A DNA stretch of 64,000 nt from Tetrahymena elliotti 4EA (Eukaryota; Ciliophora; Oligohymenophorea; Hymenostomatida; Tetrahymenidae): the NCBI GenBank assembly GCA_000231825.2, contig JH720354.1, positions 286,965 to 350,964 of the forward strand, written 5' to 3'. Within the stretch, counting starts at the first letter, position 1. Every line of letters begins with the position of its first letter. The notes under the pieces are model-generated. The model searched no databases. It worked only from the letters and a program-made list of their open reading frames with translations, and was not told the DNA's origin. Made by a program: the position numbers and the translations under genes. This document shows positions 1 to 12,594 of this stretch, one piece after another.

Positions 1-151
1 TTTTGCCAATATATCTTTTTTCCATCTTGTGCTTATAGATGTAAACATCTCCAAATCTCTTATCACTGACTTCTGTTTGGAAATCATACTTGACTTTGAA
101 TTCACGAATGAATTCGCTTGTTTCTGATGAAGACGATGTTTCGTTTCCCAT
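1..151 (-). CDS. N-terminus of a kinase-like protein (3' part outside window)
   Basis: The reverse strand opens with an ATG at 151 and stays open to the window edge, giving about 50 residues. The protein starts MGNETSSSS, which fits an N-myristoylation signal (Gly2, Ser6). It continues with FKVKYDFQTEVSDKRFGDVY and then a YKHKMEKRYIGK stretch. The RFGDVYIYKH pattern looks like the glycine-rich loop and following beta strands of a protein kinase, with the Lys of YIGK as a possible ATP-binding lysine. That is inference from about 50 residues; no catalytic motifs lie in the window. The sequence upstream is AT-rich with no other ATG in frame. It is divergent from the gene starting at 1640, with about 1.5 kb between them. 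Confidence 0.55.
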   Translation of the reverse strand, partial: MGNETSSSSETSEFIREFKVKYDFQTEVSDKRFGDVYIYKHKMEKRYIGK

Positions 152-1639
152 TTTAGTTTGTTTACCTTTTTTTTTGATGTGTTTATTTGCTATCTTTAAC
201 TTTAGAGAGATAATTTTTTGTTTTAAGAATATTAATTTGATAGATTATATTTTATAACCTGATTTGATTGTTAGCAATATTTAAAGTTTTGTGAACAAAT
301 TTTATCATAAAAAAGTGAAAAGAAACAGCTAATTTTCCTTTATTTTTTTATAAATAAAATTTGTTTTCATTTAAAAATTAATCGCCAATCAATAAATTAA
401 TCAATCCATTATTTATTCATTTATCTGTTTGCCAATTTAAGTTTTTCATAAAAAATAATAATTAAAGATTTCTGCAAATTCAATTTTATTATTAATGTTC
501 TCAAGTAAATTTACTAATTCATTACCATTTCATTTTTAACGATATTATTTTTTTTAAATGAAAATAAATAAGCATACTTAACCCAAATTTGAATATCCTC
601 AAAATTCATACCAAATTAAAATTACAATTTCACAATCTAAAACTTTTAAAGCTACTATCATCATTTTCTTTCTATTAATTAATTTTTCTATTGATTCTTA
701 CAAAGACTTTATTTTAATAAATTATTGTGTTTATAAAAATTTTATTTCTTGAAACTTTGAAAAAGATAATTAAGTAGATAATAATTACAAAAGCAAAATC
801 TTTCTTGTTTTTTCTGCTTCTTTTTTTCAAATACAGTGTAATCTTGATAAATGATGAAGAAGATAAATTTAGTTTTTTTCATTTAATTTTTTTTAGTTTG
901 CAAAGAAATAAAATGTTTAAATAAATAATATTAATCCAAATTTTAATTAAAAAACAAATTATTTTTAAAAATTGATTAAGAAAAACTTTTCATTTAAAAA
1001 TGAAAATTTATAACATTTGTTAATGTTTTAGAGATTAAAAATGAAACTATCAGAAAATGTATATTTATGCAATAGATTAAAATTAAAATTATAAAATAAG
1101 TTAAACAATCGTCAATTAATAAATTTTAATATAATGTTTTAAAAGAATTTTAACTTAAATAATTTTAAATAAATAAAAAAGAAAGAAATTCTGAATAGTA
1201 AGAAATAATACTTAGCTTTAAAATGTTGAAAAATGAAGGGTGTTTAAATTATAATTAATGCAGATAAATTGGATAAAGAAAAAATGTTTAAATTAAAAAT
1301 AGATCTTATTGATTATGTTTGTAAATAAAATAAGCAGATTTTATAAACTAACAACTATTACAACAAACAACAACAATTATAAAAATGTAAAAATAACAAA
1401 ATAATAACAAGAAGATTAATTTAAATTTATAAAATATTATTTGAATATCAATAAATATTATCATGTAATTTGATTTGATTTATTTAATGATTGATAATAC
1501 TGAGACATTCATAAAAAACATTATTTTTTAGCTAATTAAAATTTTTGATTTAGTATTGTTATATTTAATATAATAAGAGTTAACTTCGTGGTTTATTAAT
1601 CGAAATTATACAAGAATTTGAAATATTTATCTCAAAAAA
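152..1639. other. AT-rich divergent intergenic region
   Basis: About 1.5 kb between the minus-strand kinase-like gene and the plus-strand PAS/Tmc gene. It must hold both promoters. I see no conserved reading frame, RNA gene or long repeat in it, only A/T runs and very short direct repeats. Confidence 0.6.
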
Positions 1640-4600
1640 ATGGATTATAAATCCAGTAGCTCGGGAAATAAGAATTCTCTGGACTCAGAAAAGTCTTTGT
1701 TTGAAAGAATAGAATAGGAACTAAAAAATGTATTGTTTGGCGTGCTATTTTAACTTCTTAAGGATGTAGAACCTTCTCTTTGGATTGCTCGTTTGCTAAG
1801 TTTTATTCAATTACTGCAAGTCTTATACTTTCCTTTTCATAGAGAACTGAAACATGCATGGTATTATGACTCGATAGCTGATGGAATAGAGCAATTCTTA
1901 AGTTACTTTTAATTAATTTCTTATTTGAAAAACTCAACTTGGACTGCTTACATTTCAGTTTTTTATGTTTGTGTTGCTTTGGTTGTTTTAGTAATAATTG
2001 ATATCTTCTACATTTCATATTCTTTTACAAAAAAGAATTAAGCTTTTTCATGGCCAATTTATTCACTTAGGACTCTACTTTCTCTTATTGTAACTGTTCT
2101 TTTTATGCCAATGCTAGATTTCTTTTTATCAATTATCTCCTGCTAATCTACTACAATCTCTTAAGGCTCTGGAATAACTTCATCTGTTTATGTACATGAA
2201 TTTTTCTCTTCAGTTTATTGCTGGTAAGATGTACATATACTGCATTCAGTTGTCTCTATTGTTATCAGTATTGCTTTTGTCATTGTTAGTTTTTTAGTAG
2301 TTCTAATTTATTTTGAGTGTCTGCACAATTCTAATGATCCTACAGCAAGAGTTACATCACGTCCAAGCTTTGTTTTTCTTTTATATTAAGTTGTTTTGAT
2401 TATTGCTTTTACTTTTATGAATAACCAGCAAAATGACTATGTCCTTATAGGACTAATTATAGCAGGATCTCTAGTAACTTTTACTAAATTTCATTATGAA
2501 AGTCCTTTCTACAATGAGGAGTTCCAAAAGATATGGAGTTTTATAACTGCATTACAAGTATGGAGTGCTATTCTACTCTGCTTTGCAAAGTTTCTTGAAA
2601 ACAATCTGTTTGAAGGAACAATTATCGCTTGGATAATTGGTATTCCCATCATAGGTTTAATAGTTTTGAATCAGAGAAAACAAAGAATCGATTTACTACT
2701 CATTAATGTCAATAAATTTGAAACAGGAGAGCAGCTTATAAGGTAAAAGATAACATCAATCCACCAATTATTTTTAGATAATATCAAATGTATTAATATT
2801 TCTCAAAAAATTTATTTTAAAAAAAGCTAAGCTCGTTATCTACTTTAGTTGATAAGATGGTCAAAAACATCAAAAACTGCATCAATTTTGCTTGATGGCT
2901 ATTTAGAAGTTCATAAGCAAACTTGTTAGAGAGAAGATTGTGCAGCTAAGTAAAAAAAGAATGTAAACTCAAGAGTGGCAAAGAATCTTATAAATGTGAG
3001 CTAATCAATAGAAAATTAAGCTGATAGGGACAAAATTAACATTCTCTACTAGGTTATTTACCATATGTTCTTTTATGGAGTTAAAAAATTCCCTAACAAT
3101 ACTAATCTTCGTTTAGCCTATGCATTTTTTTTGATGGAAAATTCAAAATATAAACAACAAGCTTTGCAAGAATTAAGTTAAGCTGAAACAAACCACCCTT
3201 CTTTTGATATTGATTTTATAATATTTAGGTAAATTTCTAAATTAATTTTTCTTCATTTTAAATTTGTTAACATGTATTTATCTAGATACAAGAAGCTAAT
3301 AGAAGATGAAATTGCTGAATCTTAGTAAGATGGTAATATGGATATAGTTTCTGAAATGGCTTTCTAAAATAATTTGAGATCTATGTAAAATAATATTGAG
3401 AGATGTGCTCTTTAACATATGGATTTCTGGTCTTAGCTTGGAGAAGATAGTCCGGATTTAGGCAAATTAAATGAAATTGGAGTTAGAATTAGTTTGGCTA
3501 TTTAACAAGTAAATTTTTAAACATTTATTAAAAGTTAATAAATAGTTAATTAATTAATGAATGAAGGTTGAGGAGTAGTGGAATAGGATCAAAAAGATGT
3601 CAAATAATATTCCTAAGGCAATGAGACTTTTTGGTAAATACAATTTAGAAGTACTTAATGATAAAGAAAATGGAGAGGCACTACTTGAAAGAGCAAGAGC
3701 AATACACAACTCTAATGCAAATAATAGAAAAGTTCAAGTTTTTACTTCAAATGATGAAATTTAAAATGAGTCATACCCTACAATAATCCTTACAACTGAA
3801 CAAGATAAATTTGGATAGGTAGTCAACATGAATTAAGCTGCTTCAAACTTATTCAGCTATTAAAAAAGTGAAGTTATCAATAGAAAAATTAATCTCTTAA
3901 TGCCAAATATCCACTCTAAGTATCATGACTAATTCTTAGAAAATTACTTAAATTCAACAGAGGTAAATATAATTTTATTCAAATTATTTTTTACTTAACT
4001 CTAACTCATCAATTATCTTTAGGTAAAATTCATGAACAGAGAAAGATATGTTATAGGAAAAAGTAAATCTAATTATGTTTTCCCTTGCTTCCTTTCTCTT
4101 AGAACTCTCTCTTCATTAGCCTAAGGATTTTAATTTTTAGGCTCTTTTAGAATAGAAAAGGTGCATCGTAAGATTTGCTATGTTTACACTGATATTGATG
4201 GAAATATTGAGCATATTTCTAGTTAGTGCATAAGCTTTTTGAAAATTGATAACAAATTTATCACATCTAAGAAAACTAACATAGATGAAATTGCCCCTAA
4301 GCTTTTTGGTAATTTATCTTAATTATTTATTTTATTAAATCTTTAATTTGTAGTTCTTTTTAAATGATAGAAAATAAATAAAAATATTATTTTTCAAATA
4401 AATTGATATTTTATTAAAATAAAGATGATAAGGATAAGTACATGTAAAAATCTGGTGCTTCATATTTATTCAAGCCACTTAAAAAAGAGGATGATCCTAC
4501 TGGATAAGGAATTGAAATGAATATTTTAATTTAAGAAATTTAGTTTTTCTGTTAACCTCATGCAGGTTATTTCATAAAATTTGAAGTTGTAACATAGCAG

Positions 4601-7600
4601 TAACCTCAATCTATGCCTCAAACATCTAACTTAGCAGTCTAATCTAAATTAAAAAATAAAATTGGCACTTCTTGTTTCTAATTCACATTTGTTCCATCTA
4701 AAGTATTATCTTTCATTTTAATAAGTTATTTAATCATAATTTTAAATAAAATTAACAGTCTACTGTTGTTGGTCAATATGTAGATCAAATGAATAGTGAA
4801 ATCTAATCTTAAAGGGTTGATGATAGTTTGTTAAATGGCTAAGATGGAAATCAGACAGTAGATAAAATAAACTTAACAACCTAGAATGCTCAATAAGATT
4901 TACCAATTGAAAATTAAGGTAATTAATAAATTTACAAGAGTATTGTTAAGACAGTTTTCAAAATATTTCTAAAAAAATAAAAAATATCAAAAATAGAATT
5001 TATTCTTTTAAGGTTAAAAACATTTTTATAAAATAGATTAATAAAAAGAAACATAATAATAAAATCCAACTTAAAAGAACTATGGATTAGGTATTAAGAG
5101 AATGAGGTTGTACTATGATCATATAGCAGAAGTTGAGGATGATAAATCTGATAGTGAAGAAGAGGAAGAGAATGATATGAACAAAAGTATTTTCTAGAAT
5201 AAAAATGATGAAGAAGAAGGAGATGTACTTACTTACTTACTTACTTACTATATATGTAGAAATACGTGAACGAGCTCAAAATTCTAAAAGTCAAACAGCC
5301 CTCAACATTTTCTCGACATTTTGTCGAGAAAATGTTGAGGGCTGTTTGACTTTTAGAATTTTGAGCTCGTTCACGTATTTCTACATATATCTTACTCTTT
5401 TTTAATCATTAAATATCTTAATAAAATATTTATTATCTAATAATAGGATGCTAATATTAATGAATTCAACTCTAACTTTAAGAGTAGAAAAGCAGTTAAA
5501 GCTGTTGTTAATGATGAGAGTGAGCCATCATGTATTAGTAACCTAAAAAGAGTCACAAATGTCCTTGTTTTAATTTTAATACTAATAGCATTTCTTGATT
5601 ATTTCCTATCAAATAGCTAATTTGATGACATTAAAAAGAATGTTCAATTAATCATTCAATCTAATAGAATGCTTGCTGAAATGTAAGGTATCCTTGCCAA
5701 TATTAGGGATCTTAAATTTATGGAAATGGGATTATATGATGACCTCCCATAAAAAGTAAAAATTAATATTCTACTTTTCTTTACTTAGGTTAGAATAAAA
5801 TATTAAAAAATAGGCTTAAACTAGAGAGACCTGGATAAAGGCAATCAATCAAGAAATTGTTAACATTTAATACTACAGATAAAATATAACATTTAGTGAT
5901 CTAAGTATTTCATCCAGTCATTCAAATTTACTGTAAAATTTATAATTCAAATTTACTGTAAAATTTATAATTCAAATTTACTGTAAAATTTATAATTCAA
6001 ATTTACTGTAAAATTTATATTTTAAATAAATTGAATGTTTCTGGCTTCGAAAAAACAATACATTAAATAATTTTTTATTAAAAATAGATATAATTAAGAA
6101 GTTAACCTGGTATCTTCTGCTGGATAAAACATTTAGAAGCCATTTTTAACTTCTATTGAAATCATGTATACTTATGCTTAAAATATAGCTCAATCTTCAG
6201 AGTCTATTAAGCAGCAGTGCATTTATTTTGAAACAAATATGTTTTCGTAATTTTACTTGTACATGATAGATAATGCAAGTATGTACGTTGATGAACTTTT
6301 TGATAGAACTTCAGCTACTTCAGCGATTTTTATAATTTGGATGATTATTGCAGGAATCAGTTTATTCATCTCATTTGTGATATTTATTCCATTAAGTATA
6401 ATAGTAAATAGAAGCAGAGAGGAGGTTTTGGGACTCTTCCTTGATATAAAAGAAAAAAGAATAAAAAACCTGTACTCGAAATGTGAAAATTTTATTAATA
6501 ATCTTTAAATTGGAGAAGAGGAAGATATAGGATCACTTGATGATATCGATAAATTAAATGAAGAGGATCCATTTGATAATAAACTAAAAAAAAGAAAGAG
6601 AAAGTTTAAAAATTCTTCCATGAATTTCAAGTAAATAAGCTTAGGACTTTTTGCAGGTAAACAAACATAAAATTAAATAATTGTCTAATTTTTTTTAATT
6701 CATTGGTAAAAATAGGTGCAATAATAATAGAGGCCTACTTCTTTTTCAACTATTTTATCACCTATCAATTGATGAATTCTAACAACTAGCTAGTTTAAGA
6801 ACTTAATGCAACATCCTACTCTGAAGCATTCTTTCTTTTTGCTGATAATTGCTAAAGATAATTTTTTTATGATTAACAAACAAAAATATTTGGAACTGAT
6901 CCTAGTCAGTTCACCACACAGACCCTAAACTAGCTATATTAGCTTGATAGCTCAGTTCATTAAGAACATGCATTAAATATAAATGTTCACAACAGCGCAT
7001 ATAATAATGCTTTCGATAATGTTATGATGCTTGATCCATGTAGTATCGTTTTTGATTTATAAGGATAAAACAAAGAAGTTTGTGAAGCATTTGCAGAGAA
7101 ATCAGTAAATTTATTTAACCTAATTTTACAATCAATTAAAATTTTTAAATTGACAAACTAACAAAGGTTTCTTAAGGTATGGCAGTCGCTATAACTCGTT
7201 ATTTTGAAAATCTCAGATATTTCAACAGTATATATCAAATGCTATATAAATCTGCTAATGGAGGAACCAAAGTTAAATTTTCTGATGTTGCTCCAAGTGA
7301 TGCAACTTTCAGAAAAATTACAGGAGTTGAATTAACTGACTAGGTAAAATAACTTTTTATTATTTATCAATAAGAATTTATTTCATAAAGGAAAATAAAC
7401 TTAAAATTACATTTTTATTTATTACTTAATTTAAAAAAGCTACTTTCAATTTTAAGAACATCTGTGGCTGATGAATTAAGATCTATGCAGACAATCTATA
7501 ATTATTTGTTATATAGATATCTTTAAGATTATGTAAAATATTGTTTTATTGGAGATACTTAAATAAATTATATTTATTTTTTGATAGTTCTAAAATGACT

Positions 7601-7839
7601 TTAATCAACATGTAACTGATGCCAACACAAGTAGAATAGCCTTATTTATAGTATTCAACGTAATGATGTTTATAATTTATTTCTTATTTTGGCTTCCACT
7701 TGTCTCAAAACTTTCTAGAAGTATTTGGAGAACCAGAGGAATGTTAACTATGATCCCTCTAGAAGTAATTAAAGAAACAAAGTCTATTCAGAAATTTATT
7801 AGGAGATACTTAAATGAGCATTCTGTCTCAAATTACTGA
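1640..7839 (+). CDS. Large multi-pass membrane protein with PAS domain, TmcB/TmcC-like, multi-exon
   Basis: Starts ATG at 1640 (MDYKSSSSGNK) and ends at TGA 7837-7839. The first about 350 residues hold several hydrophobic segments (for example FLSYFQLISYL and ALVVLVIIDIFYISY). A helical region follows with FPNNTNLRLAYAFFLMENS and QQALQELSQAE, typical of the TPR-like block of ciliate and Dictyostelium TmcB/TmcC-type proteins. Next comes a PAS domain: GQVVNMNQAASNLFSYQKSE, NRKINLLMPNI, then RKICYVYTDIDGNIEHIS. The C-terminal half has more TM segments and ends with WRTRGMLTMIPLEVIKETKS. Introns supported by frame and GT/AG include 3229-3285, 3509-3567, 3963-4022 and 5225-5446, the last holding the big palindrome. 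Another intron near 5903-6087 holds a tandem repeat. The family is thought to act in sensing at the membrane; function here is unknown. Introns between 4300 and 7600 are only partly resolved. Confidence 0.85.
5225..5249. repeat. (ACTT)n microsatellite at an intron donor site
   Basis: About five units of ACTT start at the donor GT (5225-5226) of the intron that carries the palindrome and run up to its left edge. A further CTTACT follows the right arm, so the palindrome seems to have landed inside this tetranucleotide tract. Confidence 0.85.
5250..5390. repeat. Perfect 69-bp inverted repeat with 3-nt loop, inside an intron
   Basis: Bases 5250-5318 are the exact reverse complement of 5322-5390, separated by TTT. 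Every position pairs with no mismatch, centred on 5320. The arm is about 35% GC, clearly richer than its surroundings, and includes GAGCTC and the ACAGCCCTCAAC stretch. It lies in intron 5225-5446 of the PAS/Tmc gene, because the exon frame meets TGA (in ACGTGAACG) if read through, while splicing joins GAAGGAGAT to GATGCTAAT in frame. A transcript would fold into a 69-bp stem. It could be a foldback element, a retained germline-type insert, a small-RNA precursor or an assembly artefact. Confidence 0.95.
5920..6019. repeat. Four tandem copies of a 25-bp unit, within an intron
   Basis: The unit ATTCAAATTTACTGTAAAATTTATA repeats with starts at 5920, 5945, 5970 and 5995, nearly identical in all four copies. 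It sits in an intron of the PAS/Tmc gene, between exon text ending near 5903 and the next exon after about 6087. Each unit is itself weakly palindromic (AAATTT and AAAATTTAT). Confidence 0.9.
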
Positions 7840-8527
7840 AAATTTTACTTAAAAATAAATAAAAGCTAAATGATATTTTTAATTTATAAAAATTTTCCCT
7901 TCATAATTAATTAAAATCATTTTGTTACAAAATTTTAGGATAAATCGTTTCTTATTTCTATACATATTTTTTCATTCAAATACAAATTTTTAAGAAAAAA
8001 AATTATTGGAACCAATCAAGCGTTAAACTAATTCTTCAAACTTTTAAACAATAATTTATCTCATCTTTTTGTGATATTCCCCCCCCCCCCCCCAAGTTTA
8101 AAATATTTTACTTTATTTGGATTGATGAAAAACAAAATATTTTAACTTTAGTGGAGAGATATTTTACTTTCAACTTTTATGTTTATAAATGATTTCTTTT
8201 ATTATAAGAAAAAATTTTTTCATTTCTCTTGAAGTCCAATTATCATTTGATGTCTAAATTATTTTTCCAACATTGTTTAATAGCTATTTTTATATAATTT
8301 TGTGTTATCATGTTTTTATAATCTTGTTCTTCTACTTCTACTTATACTAAATTAAGTGTTTTTAAGAATAATATTAGCTAATTGTTTTTTGGATAAAGAT
8401 ATCTTTGATATTAGATAAAAATTAAAATATATATTCTAGAAATAGTATAAAATTTGATACTAAATTTAAGTAGAAAATTAAAGTATTTTAAGCAAAACAG
8501 ATAAATATTAAGTAGGAATTATTAGAA
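7840..8527. other. Intergenic region with a C15 homopolymer
   Basis: AT-rich sequence between the PAS/Tmc stop and the next start codon. The only notable item is a run of 15 cytosines at 8079-8093, extreme in DNA this poor in C and G. I see no gene here. Confidence 0.7.
8079..8093. repeat. Poly-C tract (C15)
   Basis: Fifteen consecutive C residues, flanked by GTGATATT and AAGTTTAA. The opposite strand is G15, which can form G-quadruplexes. It lies about 240 bp downstream of the PAS/Tmc stop codon. Confidence 0.95.
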
Positions 8528-9877
8528 ATGAATAGGAAATTAATTTATGCATTTTGTAGCTATATAAACAATTAAGCGTATTCATTGTAGAAGTTAAAAT
8601 TAAAGTAAAGATTGTAATTATTTCATGTAAATGCTAAATAATTTACAGATAAAGATAAAGCTGCTTTAATTATGACTTTTAAGCCTAGAGAAATTATTTA
8701 GCAGGATTTAGCTTAAATTATTGCAGGGAACCTCAACATGAAAACGATTTAACATAAAGAATTGTCTGTTATTTCATAATTTCTTTCAGCCAATTAAATT
8801 CAAAACCATGATCTTTGGAAGAATATAGCTCTTAGAGGTTTTAAAATAATTGAAGATTTTGACAGAGATTCCCTTCCAAAATTCATAGATGCTGTTGATA
8901 GAAGTGAATAAGTAGAAATTAAATAATTTTGGGATTCTATTTACTAGTACGCGATTAGAAATTTTGAGTAATTAAATGGTGAATGTGCTTTAACTTTATT
9001 TTGCAATTTATCTAGAAGATATCCATCTACTAAAATAGATTTAAAATTAGATCTAAATCAACAAACAGAAAAAATTAATTAAAATAATACAGTTAATGAT
9101 ACTAATTCTAATTAAAAAAATCACATCTAGCAAGTAAATGAATCAAATTAAAAAGAATAAGGTGAAAATTTTAATGACGAAGATGAAGATGGAGAAGAAG
9201 AAAGAGAAAATAATGAATAAAACCATATCAATTAGTATGATAGTATTACTGAAAAATTAAAAAAATCTTCTTAAATATTCAAGGAAATAGAATAGCAGAA
9301 ACAAGCTTTGATAAAAGAAGATTGGGAATAGTAAACTAATGACATTATTTTTGATATATTCAATCAAATTATTAAAAAGCATATTAAAAATTTTGATGGA
9401 AATTAAATTTTGAGGTTCATGAGCTACTTAATATCATTCAGAGAAGAATGGATTCAAGTTTAGAACAAAAATAACCTTAAAATTGCTTTTGTATATTTGG
9501 AGGAGCAAATTGAAAAGATTGATAACTTAACCTTCTTTGTATTAACAATATTGTAAGGACTCGATAGAGCAATGGCCTCTCCATAGCTTTTTATAAAAGT
9601 TATAGATTTCATAATAAAGAATCAGTCTTAAATAAACCACTATAATATTCACTTAATCTGTGCTTTGTTTGAAGCTATAGATCTCAGAGAAAAGACACAA
9701 GTTTGGAAAATTATTTTGGATGTATTAATGAAAGATTACTAAAAAATAAAATCATAATAGAATTAATAAATAATAATCTCAAGCTTGTTTAGCTGCAATA
9801 TAGCTCCCATTTCTTTGTAAAAATAAAATCTTCCTTTCGAAAAAATTATATAAGAAATAACAAAAATCACTAAGTGA
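8528..9877 (+). CDS. Uncharacterised 449-aa helical protein
   Basis: One uninterrupted frame from ATG 8528 to TGA 9875-9877 (450 codons). The start MNRKLIYAFCSYINNQAY is basic and could be a mitochondrial targeting peptide, which is inference. The rest is mostly helical: repeated blocks such as ELSVISQFLSANQIQNHDLW and DNLTFFVLTILQGLDRAMAS resemble an alpha-solenoid of the kind seen in organellar RNA-binding proteins. A central acidic, Asn/Gln-rich linker (around residues 165-240, with NFNDEDEDGEEERENNEQ) splits two helical halves. I recognise no catalytic motif and no membrane segment. Many TAA/TAG codons stand for Gln. The frame is certain; the family is not. Confidence 0.75.
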
Positions 9878-12594
9878 TTGATTTTTTACCTGTTTTAAAA
9901 GACTTAGATTTGAGCTCTTTATATGCCTGATTGTTAAAAATTAAAAGTAAGGAAGTGATTATTTCATTTTTGTTTTTCCTCAATAAAAAATTTGTATTTT
10001 TAAAACAATTTGTAATTCACGAAAAGAAATAAAAATTTAAAAGAATTCATATTGATTTAATAATATTTTTTCATCTATTATAAATTGTAAGTTAAATCTT
10101 TGTGATTAAAAAAAGAGCAATAATAAATTATATATATTTTATATTACAGATTCAAAATCTGATAAATTTATTTAATTACGTTTAAGAATCAACTTTTGTT
10201 TTAGTAATTACTCATTTTTAAATAAAAAATTGATAAAATAAAGACATAATTACGTCGAAAAAAGTATGAAAAGGTTGTTAATTGATAATTCTAATAAAAA
10301 TCTAAATAACCAAAATATGCAATCTACGTATTTATTAGTAAATTATAATTTTTAATATCTGTAATTGAGTTTGGAGTATTTTTTGTTACAATTTTATAGA
10401 TTGAATTTTGTTTACCTAATTTTGATAGGAAATTTATAAATAAACTTTTAATTCTTTTATGATATGAAATTTTTTCATTTTTTAATTTTTTTCAAATCCA
10501 AATCACAAATAAGTAACATTTTTTTCATTTTAATAATTTAATTACTTTTCATAACTAAGTTAATCTAATATTTAAGTAGTTTTTGTATTTTAGTAAAATG
10601 AACACTCTTCTTACAACCTAGATACAAAATTATCGAATAGAAAGCGTCTGGAATTACTTTGTATTTAATTATTATTATTAAATATTAATTTTTATTTTAA
10701 GATAAACAGCTAGTTGCGTCATTGTCAAAATAATTGTAATAAATTTGACTCAAATGTTAACCACACAATCGAATTTCTTATACTTTTTAAAAGTACTTTT
10801 TGACACTGGAATCATGATAGCTAAATATATATAATTATGAGATTTTAAATTGAAATATTTATTCTTCTTATTAAAAAGTTTTCGTTTATTATTTCAATAG
10901 CACTTATCTAAAAAGCATATCAAAAACATAAAAATTATCTTCTTAAGTTACAGTAAACAATTCATTTACCTGATTTATTTTTAGTGTTAATTTATTAATG
11001 AGGAAGCAATTTATTTACCTGATTTATTTTTAGTGTTATTTAATACAATTTAATGTAGAAAACCCAAATCCTTGTTGTGTTTATTGATGAAAATTTGACG
11101 TATTATAGCTAATAATATCATTGGAGAGCCAAGGAATAAACTATATTTTATTTTTCTATTTGAGTGTATGATTATAAATGAAAAAAAATACAATGCAAAG
11201 ATAAAAATCTTGAAATAATTCTAATAGTAATAATTCATAAGTAACACTAATAATTGTTTATGGTATTTAATTAAACATTAAGAAGGAAATTTAGAGACCA
11301 ATCAGCTAATTTACTGTAAATACTTATAAAAAGGGAAAATAAATTAAGAGTATTTTTGGGAAAATAAAATTACATAATAAATTTACTACTTCTTTTTTAA
11401 ATTCAAATAATGTAAATAAATATTAAGAAAGCAATGCTAAAAATTGTAATCTCAAGCATTTTTTCTACATACAGAGTAAATGAATTTAAAGAGGAGAAGT
11501 TCATTAAAAATACAAAAAAAAAGATGTTTATTTCATTAAAATCTAAACTACATTTGTGAATCAAAAAAAGAAAATTTTTATGGCTAAAAAAACTCTGCTA
11601 TTCTTTAATTGAATATTTAACCAAATACTTAGTTCACCGTGTTAATAATATTCATCAATTTTTTTGTTTCAAATTAAGACTTTTTCCACTAGTTTGTTAT
11701 TTAGTTAATCTGCTGATAATCTTATATTAATTTCAGTATAATGAAGTATATATACTTCAGATTTTAAAACTTTGATTTTTCAAACGATCAATTTTTATTT
11801 CTAGTAACAATAATATTTTTATTTCAATAGCTTTGTCAGATATTATTCAAATTTTTTTCACTTAGACTTTTCATTCTCTGTTTGAATATAATAGAAACCG
11901 ATCATTCTAAAAAAAATGATACCTGCATAAACTATAAGAATAGATACTAAAAAGTATCTTTGATTTTATTGTGAATTCTTTAAAATTATCAAATCGAACA
12001 AAAGTATTATAAAAAGTTGACTCAAAAACCACAAAAAAATTATTTAAGCGATAAATATTATAAATCAATACTTTAATGGATGTAAATATTTATTTTATGG
12101 AAATCAAATCAACTATTCTTCAGAAGAGGGAGAAGTAGATTAAATGTAAAATATAGCTAATAGAGATTTATAGAAATTGGAATTGGGGAGTATTTACTGA
12201 AATTGAATTAGCAAATCGGTATTTAATAAATTAGAAAGTAAGTTACAGACTTACGTGAGTAAAAAGAGAGGGAAAAAGAAAAAATTAGAGTGAATGAATG
12301 AATAAATAAGTAAAAGTATTAATTTTATTCTAATTACATGAATACAAAGAAAGATTATTTGAAGTAAGTAAAGAAATTTGTTACAGTTGAAAATTTTATT
12401 ACATGAATAAATAATACTTCTTTATATAAATTTAGATAGTAGATTTTTTTACATTTAAATAATATTTTTTAGGTATAATCTATTTACATCCTATTTTTAT
12501 TTGTTATTTTTATTTTCATTTTTGTTATATTTCTATTTATTTTTTTTAAATTGTTATCAAAATTTTTCTTTATTTGTTTATTTTAGTTGTTCAA
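9878..12594. other. Long AT-rich intergenic region between two gene 3' ends
   Basis: The upstream gene ends at 9877 and the minus-strand RING-CH gene ends at 12595, so this convergent 2.7-kb gap should need no promoters, yet it is long. I find no convincing gene. A short ATG frame at about 12077 (MDVNIYFMEIK...) runs about 55 codons then fails. A pair of imperfect 36-bp direct repeats lies near 10960-11040. Confidence 0.55.
10960..11041. repeat. Direct repeat, two copies of about 36 bp
   Basis: The text TTTACCTGATTTATTTTTAG occurs twice, about 47 bp apart, each within a similar context starting CAATT(C/T)ATTTACC and ending GTGTTA followed by A/T. It lies in a gene-free region. Confidence 0.8.

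Noticed and set aside
5205..5405. Plus-strand ORF through the palindrome in the standard code
   Set aside because: It ignores the ciliate code and the exon frame; the palindrome is intronic.
12077..12240. Plus ATG frame MDVNIYFMEIKSTILQKREK
   Set aside because: About 55 codons then no convincing continuation by splicing; no family.
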